Positions 24,592 through 35,400 of a DNA stretch of 64,000 nucleotides are shown here, piece after piece. Origin of the DNA: Polytrichum commune. Taxonomy: Eukaryota; Streptophyta; Polytrichopsida; Polytrichales; Polytrichaceae. The notes beneath the pieces were generated by a model. It worked only from the letters and a program-made list of their open reading frames with translations. It made no database searches and was not told the origin of the DNA. The DNA is taken from contig OX485803.1 in assembly GCA_950295325.1 (NCBI GenBank), positions 49,615,554-49,679,553 on the forward strand. Reading direction: 5' to 3'. The number at the start of each line of letters is the position of its first letter. Position 1 is the stretch's first letter. The position numbers and the translations under genes were made by a program.

Positions 24592-25100
24592 TGAAGTTGC
24601 TCAAGGGAAATCAAACAACAGCAACATGCAGGCATTCAAGCACATGCGGATGCCCTTAACAAACCAATAATATATTGGAAGCTGCAAGTTACAGTCACAG
24701 CCATGCTTCAATTAAGTTTTTGATAACAATTACCACACCAAATATTGTATTTAGTGTTACTTACTACTTGGAACTACACAATGCTATATCTATTTGTTAT
24801 ATATCTCATATCTTACCAACAAATGTCAAATTCGTAGTGTGGACATTTTACAATAGTAACAACTTTACTTGGTAAAACATTACATCAAAAGTAAAAACTT
24901 ATAGCAATGTGTAACTCCAAATAGTAAGTGACACTAAATATTATATTTAGTGTATTGCTTCCCGTCTTAACTTTTCCTACAAGCTTCACATGGTAAAGAT
25001 CATTATAAATTTACATAGAGCCTCCAAAAATAGTTAATTTGCATGGAATGCATGATCCACACGAGAACCACGTGCGTGCATGACCCTACAATTGATACCC
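24592..25100. repeat. Degenerate copy E of the LRR 3' region
   Basis: TGAAGTTGCTCAAG, CAGCAACATGCAGGCATTCA and later CTTCACATGGTAAAGATCAT follow the order found downstream of the LRR gene. The copy is split by the F2 MITE at 24734-24954. Confidence 0.5.
24734..24954. mobile_element. F2 MITE, 221 bp, inside LRR-repeat copy E
   Basis: The left end CACACCAAATATTGTATTTA runs into GTGTTACTTACTACTTGG. The complement of the right end is TACACTAAATATAATATTTA and runs into GTGTCACTTACTATTTGG, so the arms match over almost 40 bp. Confidence 0.75.
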
Positions 25101-26305
25101 CTAACATACAAGATTTCTCCCTTTAAAAAATGATATACATACAAATATGTGGCTAAGAATCCTCTCAAATACATATACAAGTGATAAATAAATAAATTTT
25201 ATAGACTTCAATCATATGTTTATGCTAAAAAGATCATGTGGAAAATATGGCTAAAACACTTTTGACAAGCCATGTTTATCTATCATTGAACACTTGTTCA
25301 TCCATTGGATGTAACTCATACAATTTGTTTTTACAATATAAGTCATTGTAGCCTAAGCAATGATGGTTTCTAACTCTACCATCAAATGATATGTCAAATT
25401 ATAGGTCCACATTAATCCATCCTTATCTCGATACCAACATAACCCTATTTCCATATTGGAAGGCTAGTGGCAAAGGTCAAGTGGTTGTTGATACTTAATC
25501 CAACTATTGCCAATTTTGTAGTGCATTCTATAGACCCTTCTCAAATTCCAAGTCTTGGTAGTATCCCTCTTTTCTTCATTCCTTCAACTATTGCTTGAGG
25601 AACAAACAACACTGCACAATCACATCTCAATTTCAATGAGTAATCATTATCCCTAGCTCTTAATAATTGAACTTTAGATTTGACAAACGACGTACCTTAC
25701 TTTATTCTAGTGAACCTCTCCTTGGACAATGTGCAATTACATTCAACTCACATATTGGATGAAATATTCATTTGGACCTCTTATAGATTATACACTACAT
25801 TATAATTGACTATGGACCTAAAGGCAGAAATACAACTGGGTGAATAACACGCCTAGTGTATCACAACGCTAAAATAAATAATACCCATACCTTATGTATA
25901 TTTTGTCGCCCCTAGGCACAAATAATACCCCTTTTGTGCATCCACGTGGGTCTATATGGGCCTATATGGACCGCATTGAGTGCACCCTTCATAATCCAAA
26001 CACATCAAGATAGTGAAATGTGTACTCGTAGTGGACGAGGTGAAGAATATTTAGTAAGGGCAGGTTTCCATGTATGATGCTCACCCACTAGACTCTCGTG
26101 GGAATAAGGACAAAATATGAATGGAATATGGTAGGGTAGGCTTGATAAATTTTTTAATGAGCGGATGGAAGGTAATTCAAAAAGGCAACCATAATGTGGT
26201 TGTTTGGTTGCTTTTGTTATCATCATGAGAACACATCCAACCCACAATTACCTAGAATCTCATGGATCGGCGACGGACATGGACACCCACTCTTAATACT
26301 ACTAA
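25101..26305. other. AT-rich non-coding stretch, nothing recognised
   Basis: No terminal repeats or convincing ORFs are seen between LRR-repeat copies E and D. Confidence 0.4.
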
Positions 26306-26730
26306 TTAATACCATAACATCAAGTTTCTCAAGGTATATCAAACAGAAGCAACATGCAGACATTCAAGCACATGCAGGTCACTCATGTATTGGACTCTAT
26401 ATGATATCATAGCAATGCATCAACTAGCTTACATTTTTGTATCAATCTCTAGTACCTCATTCAGGGCTCAAATCTGCAACCTTTACATGGTGGAGATCAT
26501 CAGAATTCATATCCAGCCTTACATAGAAAGTATATTCAATTCATTTTACCTGCAATGCATTCACCCAGCATCCAAACACATCGGAGACAGTGCAATATTG
26601 AGGGACTCAATCAGAATGGGCTCGATGAAGAATCAGAAGTGTTAGGCAATCCTACTACTATAACATCGAGTTGCTCTTGAAGAGGATCACCAAAGAATTG
26701 CCCAGGATGCATCCACCATTGACATTGCTC
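26306..26730. repeat. Degenerate copy D of the LRR 3' region
   Basis: It carries CATGGTGGAGATCATCAGAA, CATCCAAACACATCGGA and AGTTGCTCTTGAAGAGGATC in the same order as the LRR 3' flank at 28500-28800. Confidence 0.65.
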
Positions 26731-27349
26731 AAAATTGGCAAGGCAATCTTAATACCAAGGTAGCAGTCACTTAAAGTAGCACAGTTCTTTGGCAACACCT
26801 ATTTTTCATCCTAAAGCCTTCAACAAGTGAATGCGCTAGTGTCATCAAGTAAGTCATTGTTGAAAACAATTCATCATATGCGACATTAAGTACAAAAGAG
26901 CACCACTTTGACCATCTATAGTAGCGGTGTAAGGAAGATGCAAGAACGCCTTAAGAGCAGCACCAACTTGGTCAATCACAATGACTGTTGAGGATCTATC
27001 CACTCAACGAGGTTTAAGAAGTGATCCACAAAAGGGGGACAACACCTTCATTTAATAAAAGAACTCCCACCTAGAATAAGGCTGATTTTTGTGATGATTC
27101 TCACCTTGCAATCCAACATCAATTGGGACCCCTAGTGGATAGTAAAAGGCTCATTTCTTGAAACAACTTTGAGAATTTGTGAAGGTTGCATATGAGATCA
27201 TTATTTTTTGAAAAACAGTCTGCAGACTCTGTATAATTCTGCAGATGTATGAATTTTTCTTTGAAATTTCTCCCAGCTATTTAACCTGCCTGAAATAGAA
27301 AAAGCTTCTGGAAGTTACACTTATAGGCTAAACTACCTTATTACAGTTT

Positions 27350-27885
27350 GCAGCACAAGAGGAATCAAGCAGCAGTAACATGCAGCAGACATCCTCAATT
27401 GATAGGAGGTTCCTAAGGTTTATTGGATTGCTACACTAATCACAGCCAGACCACAACCATTAACAATCTCTAATTATCATATTTAACGATCAAGGTAACA
27501 ATCCGTAATATCTACTAATTCGCAGCTGCAGTAGCAGCCAGGCAGCTCAACTATGCGACCTTCACATGGTGGAGATCATTAGAATTCACATACAGCCTCA
27601 TCGAAATATTAGTTATCTAGTTTGCCTACTTAGACTGTATTCATCTAGCAACCGAACACATCGAAGACGGTGCAAAGTCCCTACCTACCCAGAATGATTG
27701 GCGAGGTGAAGAATTATGTCATCATAAAGTTCTTCTAATGCAAATACTACAACATCATCAAGCTGCTCAGCAGAATCACCGAAAGGAGTAGCGAAGCAAG
27801 CAGCAGGGATGACGAGGAAGAAGCAGGGTCAATTTGCACAATATTTCCGGAAGACAGCTGTGAGCTCCCACATTATTGGTAACAA
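27350..27885. repeat. Degenerate copy C of the LRR 3' region
   Basis: It shares CTTCACATGGTGGAGATCAT, ATGATTGGCGAGGTGAAGAA, AGAATCACCGAAA and GCAGCAGGGATGACGAGGAA with 28560-28830, and stops soon after TTTCCGGAAGACAG. Confidence 0.75.
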
Positions 27886-28500
27886 TATTCTCTAATGTCC
27901 ACTAATTCACGGCTGTAGTACCATCCAGGCAGCTCACCTCCCCTCTCCAACCTTCACATGGTGGAGATCATCAGAATCTCCATACAGCCTCCATCATAAA
28001 ATATTTATGTAGATTGCCTACTTAAAATGCATTCAATCACCCATCCAAACATATCAGAGACAGTACTGCAATCTGTAGGGACTCAGAATGGTGGGCGGGC
28101 ATCGAGGTGAAGAATGATGTCATCATCAATTGTTACCAATACAAATACTGCAACATCACCAAGTTGCTCAACAGAATCACCGAAGAGAGAAGTAGAGAGA
28201 CAAACAGCAGGGATGGCGAGGAATAAGCAGGGTTACCTTGCACATTTCCTGCTTCCCTTGGTGGCCATTATGGACATTGGTGATGGATCCGCCATTGGCG
28301 AAGCAATCCAGCTAAGTCTATAACAAGTTACATCTCAACACTCGAAATCAAAGAGCAGCAACATTCAGCAGATCAGATTGAAGCACATTATGCGGACGCT
28401 CTCAAGACAGCAGAGCAGGTTCCTGGTTTATTGGATGCTCCAATCACAGCCATACTTCAATTAGATTAAAAGCGGTAACAATTTCTATAGCTAGCGATTA
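27886..28500. repeat. Degenerate copy B of the LRR 3' region, including coding end
   Basis: It repeats the 3' flank (ACAGAATCACCGAAGAGAGA) and then jumps to GATGGATCCGCCATTGGCGA near 28280-28300, the sequence that codes for the last LRR-flank residues of the gene at 28970-28995. The Ser/Gly-coding section is missing. This is the nearest and best preserved copy. Confidence 0.8.
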
Positions 28501-28741
28501 TCTACTAACAATTCATGGCTGTAGTACCAGCCAGGTTCAACCGTCCAACTTTCACTTTGTGGAGATCATCAGAGTTTACATACAGCCTCATCAAAAAATA
28601 AATTATGTAACTAGCTTGCTTAATTCGATTGCATTCATCCACCCAACATCCAAACACATCGGACACAGTGAAAAATCTTTAGCTACTCAGAATGATTGGC
28701 GAGGTGAAGAATGATGTCATCAAGTGTTACCATTACAAACA

Positions 28742-29662
28742 CTACAACATCATCAAGTTGCTCAACAGAATCACCGACGAGAGAAGTAAAGAAGCAAACA
28801 GCAGGGATGGCGAGGAAGCAGGAGGGTTAAGTTGCAAATTTCCGGAAGAATATGAGCTTCCACTGCCACTGCTGCTGCCACCACCACTCCCACTCCCACT
28901 CCCACTCCCACTGCCAGAGCTAGAGCTAGAGCTGCTGCTACTGCTGCTGCTTTGGTGGCCATAATTGACGTTGGTGATGGATCCGCCATTGGCGAGGCAA
29001 TCCGGGACGGAGCTCGTGTCCAGCTGATTATACGAGAGGTCAAGGTAAGTGAGGCTCTTTAAGCTGCAGAGCTTGCTGGGGATGGAACCCGAGAGATTGT
29101 TGTTACTCAGGTCCAATCTCTGCAGGTGGTCGATGTTGGCCACACCGGAGGGGATGGAGCCCTGCAGGTCGCAGTCGTTGACGGTGATGGACACTACGTT
29201 GTTGGAGAAGGAGCTCCATTGCGAGGGGATCTTGGTGGAAAATTGCAAGTGCGTCAGTTTTAGGGTTTGCAAGTCCTTGAGCTTGTACAATGTGTTGCCA
29301 GGCTTGCCTCCAGAGTAGCTTTGGTTTTTGGTGACTTGATCACTGCCTGTGCCACTTGGACCTTCGACGTCCAGAGTTATTAAAGCGCTGTCTTGGCAGG
29401 TCACACCTTTCCAGCTGCAACAGTCGCTACCTCCACTGTCCCATGTGGAGAATACCTTGCCTGAAGGATCACTGAATGCGCTCCGAAACTCCAGTAATGC
29501 CTCCACCGTGTCTGTGGTGCATGTCGTTGCATTGCAGCAGATGGCTGAAGTCATCCACACAATCACCAAGGTGATGATGTTGGTGGCAATATCAATATTG
29601 CTTCTGAAATGCATGCCAACATGTTGATGATGTTTCATAGTCTTAATCTTCCTGTCGCCCAT
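28742..29662 (-). CDS. GPI-anchored leucine-rich-repeat protein, single exon
   Basis: Predicted secreted protein held on the outer face of the plasma membrane, of up to 306 residues. A hydrophobic signal segment (about 24-40) is followed by an LRRNT-type cap with ALLEFRSAFSDPSGK and the cysteine motif DCCSWKGVTC (about 80-90). About four LRRs follow (for example LQRLDLSNNNLSGSIPSKL and LTYLDLSYNQL, about 130-225). Then comes a Ser/Gly-only tract (about 238-273), and a hydrophobic C-terminus (SPSLLFASLLLSSVILL) without a cytoplasmic tail, as in GPI-anchor signals. There is no kinase domain, so it would act as a ligand-binding or co-receptor protein; this role is inferred from the architecture. 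The first ATG (29662) lies very close to a TATA-like box at 29671-29680, so Met9 (29638) or Met17 (29614) is a more likely start. The 3' part is duplicated repeatedly downstream. Confidence 0.85.
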   Translation of the reverse strand: MGDRKIKTMKHHQHVGMHFRSNIDIATNIITLVIVWMTSAICCNATTCTTDTVEALLEFRSAFSDPSGKVFSTWDSGGSDCCSWKGVTCQDSALITLDVEGPSGTGSDQVTKNQSYSGGKPGNTLYKLKDLQTLKLTHLQFSTKIPSQWSSFSNNVVSITVNDCDLQGSIPSGVANIDHLQRLDLSNNNLSGSIPSKLCSLKSLTYLDLSYNQLDTSSVPDCLANGGSITNVNYGHQSSSSSSSSSSSSGSGSGSGSGSGGGSSSGSGSSYSSGNLQLNPPASSPSLLFASLLLSSVILLSNLMML

Positions 29663-29670
29663 CCAAATGC

Positions 29671-29680
29671 CTATTTAATA
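29671..29680 (-). promoter_or_regulatory. TATA-like box of the LRR gene
   Basis: The minus strand reads TATTAAATAG. It lies about 40 bp upstream of the in-frame Met9 and 65 bp upstream of Met17, which is the usual distance for a plant core promoter with a short leader. Confidence 0.4.
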
Positions 29681-29779
29681 ACCTGCGGCAATTGGGTCAC
29701 CTGGCAGGGTCCAACAAGCTCATACGAATCAGTAAGTGGTGACGAAGATTTGGTCTATTTCAACCCTATTTTCAGGATT

Positions 29780-29965
29780 AAGAGTCGTCATGTTTGTTAG
29801 AAACAAACAAAACAGAACAATGTGATTTGATATGCGGAGGGTTGGTTGAGGAGTGTGGGCCATATTCTTTTTTGGAGTAAGACAACAAAACAGACAGAAC
29901 AGATTAGCAATGTATGTAATATGCCGAGAAGTGGTTGAGCTGGAAGAGTGTGGGGACCATTCGTT
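29780..29965. repeat. Diverged direct repeat in the LRR promoter region
   Basis: Two roughly 90-bp halves share AACAAAACAGA, AATATGC-GAG, GTTGAG and GAGTGTGGG-CCAT in the same order. They may be promoter-element duplication upstream of the LRR gene. Confidence 0.5.
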
Positions 29966-31109
29966 TGCAGCTAAATCTGTAGGAGTGCTGAGAAAAGTTA
30001 AAAACAAGAGTAGTCATGAGCTATGTAGCTGTGCAATATGCCTCACATTGAATAAGATCTACCCAAGTGGTCCATGCAAGTCTAGCAGCAGCACAATATA
30101 TCTGGACACTTTTGATGTGGTGCCCATATAAAGTGGTGTGGAGTTGTGAGGATCTCTCCAATATTTAGCTTTCCGTCACGCTTATACACTGCTGATCGTG
30201 ACATCTGTTTTAAGTCTAGATCAACTCAAGATTTATGACCAGGGCTCATGAAATTGGATCAGTTGCCGATAAATTGGGAGCCACAAGAGATTGGGAAGGG
30301 TATATTATATTGGAAAGGTTTAAGTTTCATCAGAATGCAAGTTCGCTGTAATCAAAGATGATGATGATGCAGACATGAAAGGAAATGCAATATATATGTA
30401 GTAGGAATGTGACTGGCTATGGCGAGCCTTAGAAGACACGATCAAAGGGGTGATGCAATTACCGCTTCGACGACAACTGCATGTCAAGAAGGCGTACTGT
30501 CGAAGGTGCCTAATAATCTTGTAGGGAAGGCGATACCTGCAGTTAGCTGGCCGATCGATGTCACTGAAATACTGATCCTCAGTCATATAGGAAACCACGA
30601 ACAGCTGCATGCTCATTGCATTAGGAATCTAATGTAGCAGCACTGCTGGTCGATGGAATTTATGATAATGTCCATACTACGAAAGGAACAAATATTCCTC
30701 CTCCTCCACTACTACTACTACTACTACAGTGTGCTCGCCGACCTTGCACAGCTAGTAGCGCTTTGCAGCCGATGCATGAAATTTCGGAAACCTAAACTAG
30801 CCTCTCATCAACCACTGCACCGGAAACAAAATACGTGAACAAGTTACATGTGCGATCTGTCAGGCCGATAATTGACCTGACGAGGGAAGAATTCATTGGC
30901 GAGTGTCAGTCTGAGGGAAAGCGCTAGGAACACTGACATCCTGTGGGTGTTGGTGGTGGTAGAAGAAGAGGACTGTGCAAAGAGACCACAATGAGACTGT
31001 TTCAACCTGCAGTACTCACTTGCCTCGGGCAACCATCGTCATCATGTTTCCAAGTACATCGCCCTTTTTTTTTCCTTCTGAGTAGGTGAGGTGAAACAAA
31101 ATCATCTAC
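29966..31109. other. Non-coding stretch, nothing recognised
   Basis: A CTC/CTA triplet run lies at about 30698-30727. ORFs on both strands overlap one another and show no domain. Confidence 0.35.
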
Positions 31110-31925
31110 CTTACCTCAAGGTGGTGACATCTGAGGTAGTGAACCTTCTGAAATTTGCTGTACCACCTTGTCCTTAAGAAACTGAAGATGGCAGGAGCGG
31201 TAACTCTCTGTCCTCACCATTTCATGCAGCTTCGAAAGGTGACTTTCCGAAACTACAACCTTCCACAATTCACTCTGCACTGCACTAACAATTATTTTTA
31301 TATCCACAGTGCATTGCATTGATTAGGTATGCTCACGCTCCTGGACAGATAGAAGTACAAGTGAAGAGGCACCAAACCCCAAACCTGATTTATGAGTCGA
31401 AGGTTATCTTAACCTTCCATCTACCTCAAGGGTGACATCTCAAGGTGGCGAGTCCTTTCAAGAATATAATTTGCTGTACCACTTTGAGATGGCATGAGAG
31501 GTAACTATCGGTCTTAACATTTCATGCAGCTTCCGAACGTGTATTTCCATGATTTATACCTTCCTTCCACAAGACACTCTTTGCTGCTCTACACTATCCA
31601 CATTGCATTGCATTGATAAGGTTTGCTCAAGCTCCTTACCAGCAACAGGTGCAAGTTAAGTGGTGACATCTGAGGTGGTGAGCCCTCTCAGAATTTTTGC
31701 TGTACCCACCTTGTCCTTGAGAAACTGGAGATGGAAGGAGCCGTAAGTATCCGTCCTTACGATTTCATGGAACATTGAAAGGTGGCATTCCGTGACTACA
31801 ATGACCCTTAGACAGTTCACTCTGCACTGCACTGCAATGTGCATTCCTGTATCCACATTGCACTGCATTGATTAGGTGTGCTCAAGCTCCTGGACAGATA
31901 CTTACGTGAAAGTGAAGGGGCACCA
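31110..31925. repeat. Three-copy tandem repeat (about 270 bp) with coding-like minus strand
   Basis: Units start near 31118, 31430 and 31656 with GGTGACATCT(GA/CA)AGGT. They end GCATTGATTAGGT-TGCTCA-GCTCCTGGACAG. On the minus strand units 1 and 3 encode related peptides (SHLSKLHEMVRTESYRSCHL and HLSMFHEIVRTDTYGSFHL, both followed by QFLKDKV), each preceded by a possible splice acceptor. Unit 2 is decayed. This looks like a triplicated exon of an unknown gene, but no flanking exons are found. Confidence 0.7.
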
Positions 31926-32402
31926 AACCAGCCGTTCTTGTGCTATCTAATTTAGGATGACCTTCAGAGACAGGACGTTGATAGCATGCTAGCAGCAATG
32001 TCAAGACTTTATAGGTGAAGTTTAATGCAGGATTTTTGCCACTTTACTACAAAGGACTGACCATAATACCTACACAACATGCATTGCTTCGCCTCATGTT
32101 CGAGATAATAATGGCACCTGATTCATCACAACGCTCATCAAACTACTTGTTAATCAACGTTGTCTACACTACCTTTGCTGAATTTGGGATAAATTTTACC
32201 CCCCTTTGACTACCTCTCAGGCGGCCACTATATTGTCGCATGTTCCCCGGATGATTGATTACCTCCATAGAATTTTAAACTTGGAGAAAATCTGGCTTCA
32301 ACTTTCAAAGATAAATGTGAGTCATGTTCATCTGGATAGTTGCCTTCATAGAATTTTAGGGTTAGGGCAGATTTGGCTTCCACAACTTTCACAGGTAAAG
32401 CA
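31926..32402. other. 3' flank of the nodulin-like gene
   Basis: Non-coding; it probably includes the 3' UTR of the gene ending at 32403. A short repeat (GGGTTAGGGCAGATTTGGCTT and CTTGGAGAAAATCTGGCTTC) is present near 32280-32380. Confidence 0.35.
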
Positions 32403-35400
32403 CTAGCTTTGTAGTTGGCCCTTGAGAGGAAAAGATTGGAATTGTTGTGTGTAAAATCGTCGTGTTCGCCGCATGAACCAGAAGATCCCAAGGGCACTGA
32501 GCGCACACAAAAAGGCCAGCAACAAAAGAGATGATCCAAAACAAGCAGAGCCCAGGCAGGTATTCGCTGCCACTGGGGTCAATGACTGGCTGCTGTAGAT
32601 CAGAGCTTGCTTGTCATATAACACGCCCACCACCTTTGCTGAGAATAAATATGCTCCGATGGGTGCAAAGGCACTGCATGAAAGACGTCAAAAATTGTGA
32701 GCTTCATTGCTGACAAAGCACGTGGCCCTATTTTGGCCATTGGATCAGATCAGGAATTGTCTCACCTTGTTAGCAATTGCGAATCGTGAAGATTGTGATT
32801 TCAAGTTTGAAAATGATCGGAGCTGAGATGCAAAGTTGCAAGAGGTGAAAGAGAAAATCCTCTCCTTATTTAACACATAGGCTGTCCCAATTGTGATGTT
32901 AATGATTGAACCTAGAATGGTGTCTATGTATTGAACCTAGAATAATGGTCATTCTTAACTACAAACCTTAGCATATATCAATCTAATATAGGTGTCATTA
33001 ATAATGTCATATAGGTGTAATTATGGTGTAATTAAGGTGGGGCCACTGACTAGGAAATGACTTAACATTCTTAAGCGTTTGCAAGGACGTTTTCTTTCTA
33101 TTCTAGCTTCAAGAATAGATTTTCAAGAAAAAAGGTCCTGAAGTAGATGTATGAATGCTGAGCCTAATCAAGTGGCAAGCTCTCATGAGTCCACACCCAA
33201 GTCATTGTTGCCTACCTTTGGATGCAAAGCCTTCTTCCATCTACCAAGATTCAATTGAGAAAGTGTGTCCCCAATGGAGTCATTCATAGGTTATGCAGAT
33301 TACCTAAGAATTATTCCATTTGCATGGGAACCTAAATAGGCTACTCAAGAATGTTAAGCCTTACGTTAAGAATTTTAAAAGACAGGAAGTAAGGATAAGG
33401 TTCAAGCCTTACGAGTTAATTTTGTAGAGGGTTGCAAAGTGATGAAGACCAAACACTTCTGCAAGAATGGGAGGAGTGAGGCTCCAGTGGGAGCCATAGG
33501 CCATGCCCACCATGGCTGATCCCACATACAAAAAGGGCACCCCTGAACACACAACAAATCATGTCCGTGAGGAACATCCCTCAAGGAGGCAAGAGATGCC
33601 AAAAGGGCCTTCAAGGGCTTCCAAACAAAAAAAAAGCATGTACAAAAAAAAAAGGTATGAAGCGCATGAATTGCAGACATTGACGTACATCCAGTAGAGA
33701 GAAGAAGGCAGCATGAGCACATCAAAAGTTGCGCAATCAACAAACAAAATGGTCTTGGGTATCCCCACTTTAAGAGAAAATCTGATCCGTATCTGCATCA
33801 CAACAATGAAGTGATTATAATCAGAAAATGTAATATAATCAGACACTTTCAGTCATTTGCAATCAGTTGAACAGAAAAAACATTTGCTAAGGTAGACATC
33901 CCTTATTCGGTTACTTTTCTTATTAGGGCACCTACATTTGAGTGGTATGTGGTTTGCTGTGATTCCAAGAACGGATACCAAAAAGACATGTGTCTAAAAG
34001 AGGTTGGATTGTGTGCTCAAAATATGATAACCACTCTAGGCTCAACCCAATCGAGGAGACCTATATAACCATTTAATAAGCATAAGACTCTTCAATTTGA
34101 TAGTGATTCAATTCAATAAGATATTCATATAAGCTCCGAAAATTGTGAGAAAAGTGGTTACATCCTTGATCTGGATTTGCCAACCATCTTGTACTAATCA
34201 TGTGTTTCATATTCTAGGAGAAGTGGGCTAGTCGAGAAGCGAAACCATTCAAGAACCATCTACCTTAGCACCATGTCAAACCTAAATTATACATTCTTCA
34301 ACATTTGCACAAAGGCTCACACATATCCCAAACAACCTCAGAGTTACAGTAATTACAAGACTCTTGCTGTTGTGTCTTGGTGTAAAGATGTTTGACTTCC
34401 TTCCAAGTGAGTTCACAAGATGATGATGTTCTTTGCACTAATATATGGCCTTTCACAAACAAGGTACTCAATTGGTGTAACTAGAGAGGCAACATTAGAT
34501 TGAATGGGCATTTAAAAAATGGAGGTAGAATATACCCAGCAAGTAGACGACCAAAACAGCTCCACACACTTATAAGCCCAACGTAAACGTCCACTTGACT
34601 GTCCCCCAAAGCCTGTCCAATCTGTCAAAATTACATAGACATGAAATGGCTGTCAGACATTTCTTTCTAGGTTCTGAGATAGGAATTGCCATTATTCAAG
34701 AAGTTGAAGTGCACAGTTTCTGGGGGTGTGAATGACCTGGGCAAAGTTATTGATGATGGCGAGACCACTGCCACCACCTACCATGACCACCACTGTCACC
34801 AACCTGAACACAAGTAAGTAAATAAATCGATTCAGCACAAATTTGCAGGTAGTAGCAAGTCGGCCAGTTACTAGAGGATGATACATAAATCTATCAAGAA
34901 ATTCCACCTTCATCAGAATTACCCTTTAACTCAATGGGACTTTCGTCGGGAGTTAGTCCCCTATGATTTCCCATTGATGGTTTTGCATGCAGATTCAATA
35001 ATTCCTTCCCACTTGTCATGCATGCTTGGAGGTAGTGTTTGAATGTAAATGAAGACCATCCTTATTTGATACATTTTAGGCCAATTCATTTTAGCACCTA
35101 CTGGCATACCAAAATGAGTTTGACCCTTAATGAACCAATATAGAATGCTCTTCATTCAAACCTCCACACTACCTCCACACATGCACCAAAAACTGACCAA
35201 ACGTGGAAGGTGTTGTGTGCGAAACAACCAACTCAAAAGTCCCATTGATTTCAAGGATAACTCTATTAACTCGGTAAAATCATACTGGAAAGGCAAAAGG
35301 TTATGGAAGATGCAAGACCATGTCAGTAAGAGACGACCTCAAAGGTAATCAAAAATAGACCAAACTGACTCCAGGACAGACATTTCATGCAGAACAGCCA

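Noticed and set aside
28692-28964. Plus-strand ORF rich in Leu and Pro
   Set aside because: It is the antisense shadow of the Ser/Gly-coding tract of the LRR gene.
30320-30637. Overlapping ORFs on both strands
   Set aside because: Neither shows a domain, and biased composition on one strand creates the other.
33402-33743. Single long minus-strand ORF
   Set aside because: It reads across intron 12 and mixes the frames of exons 12 and 13 of the nodulin-like gene.
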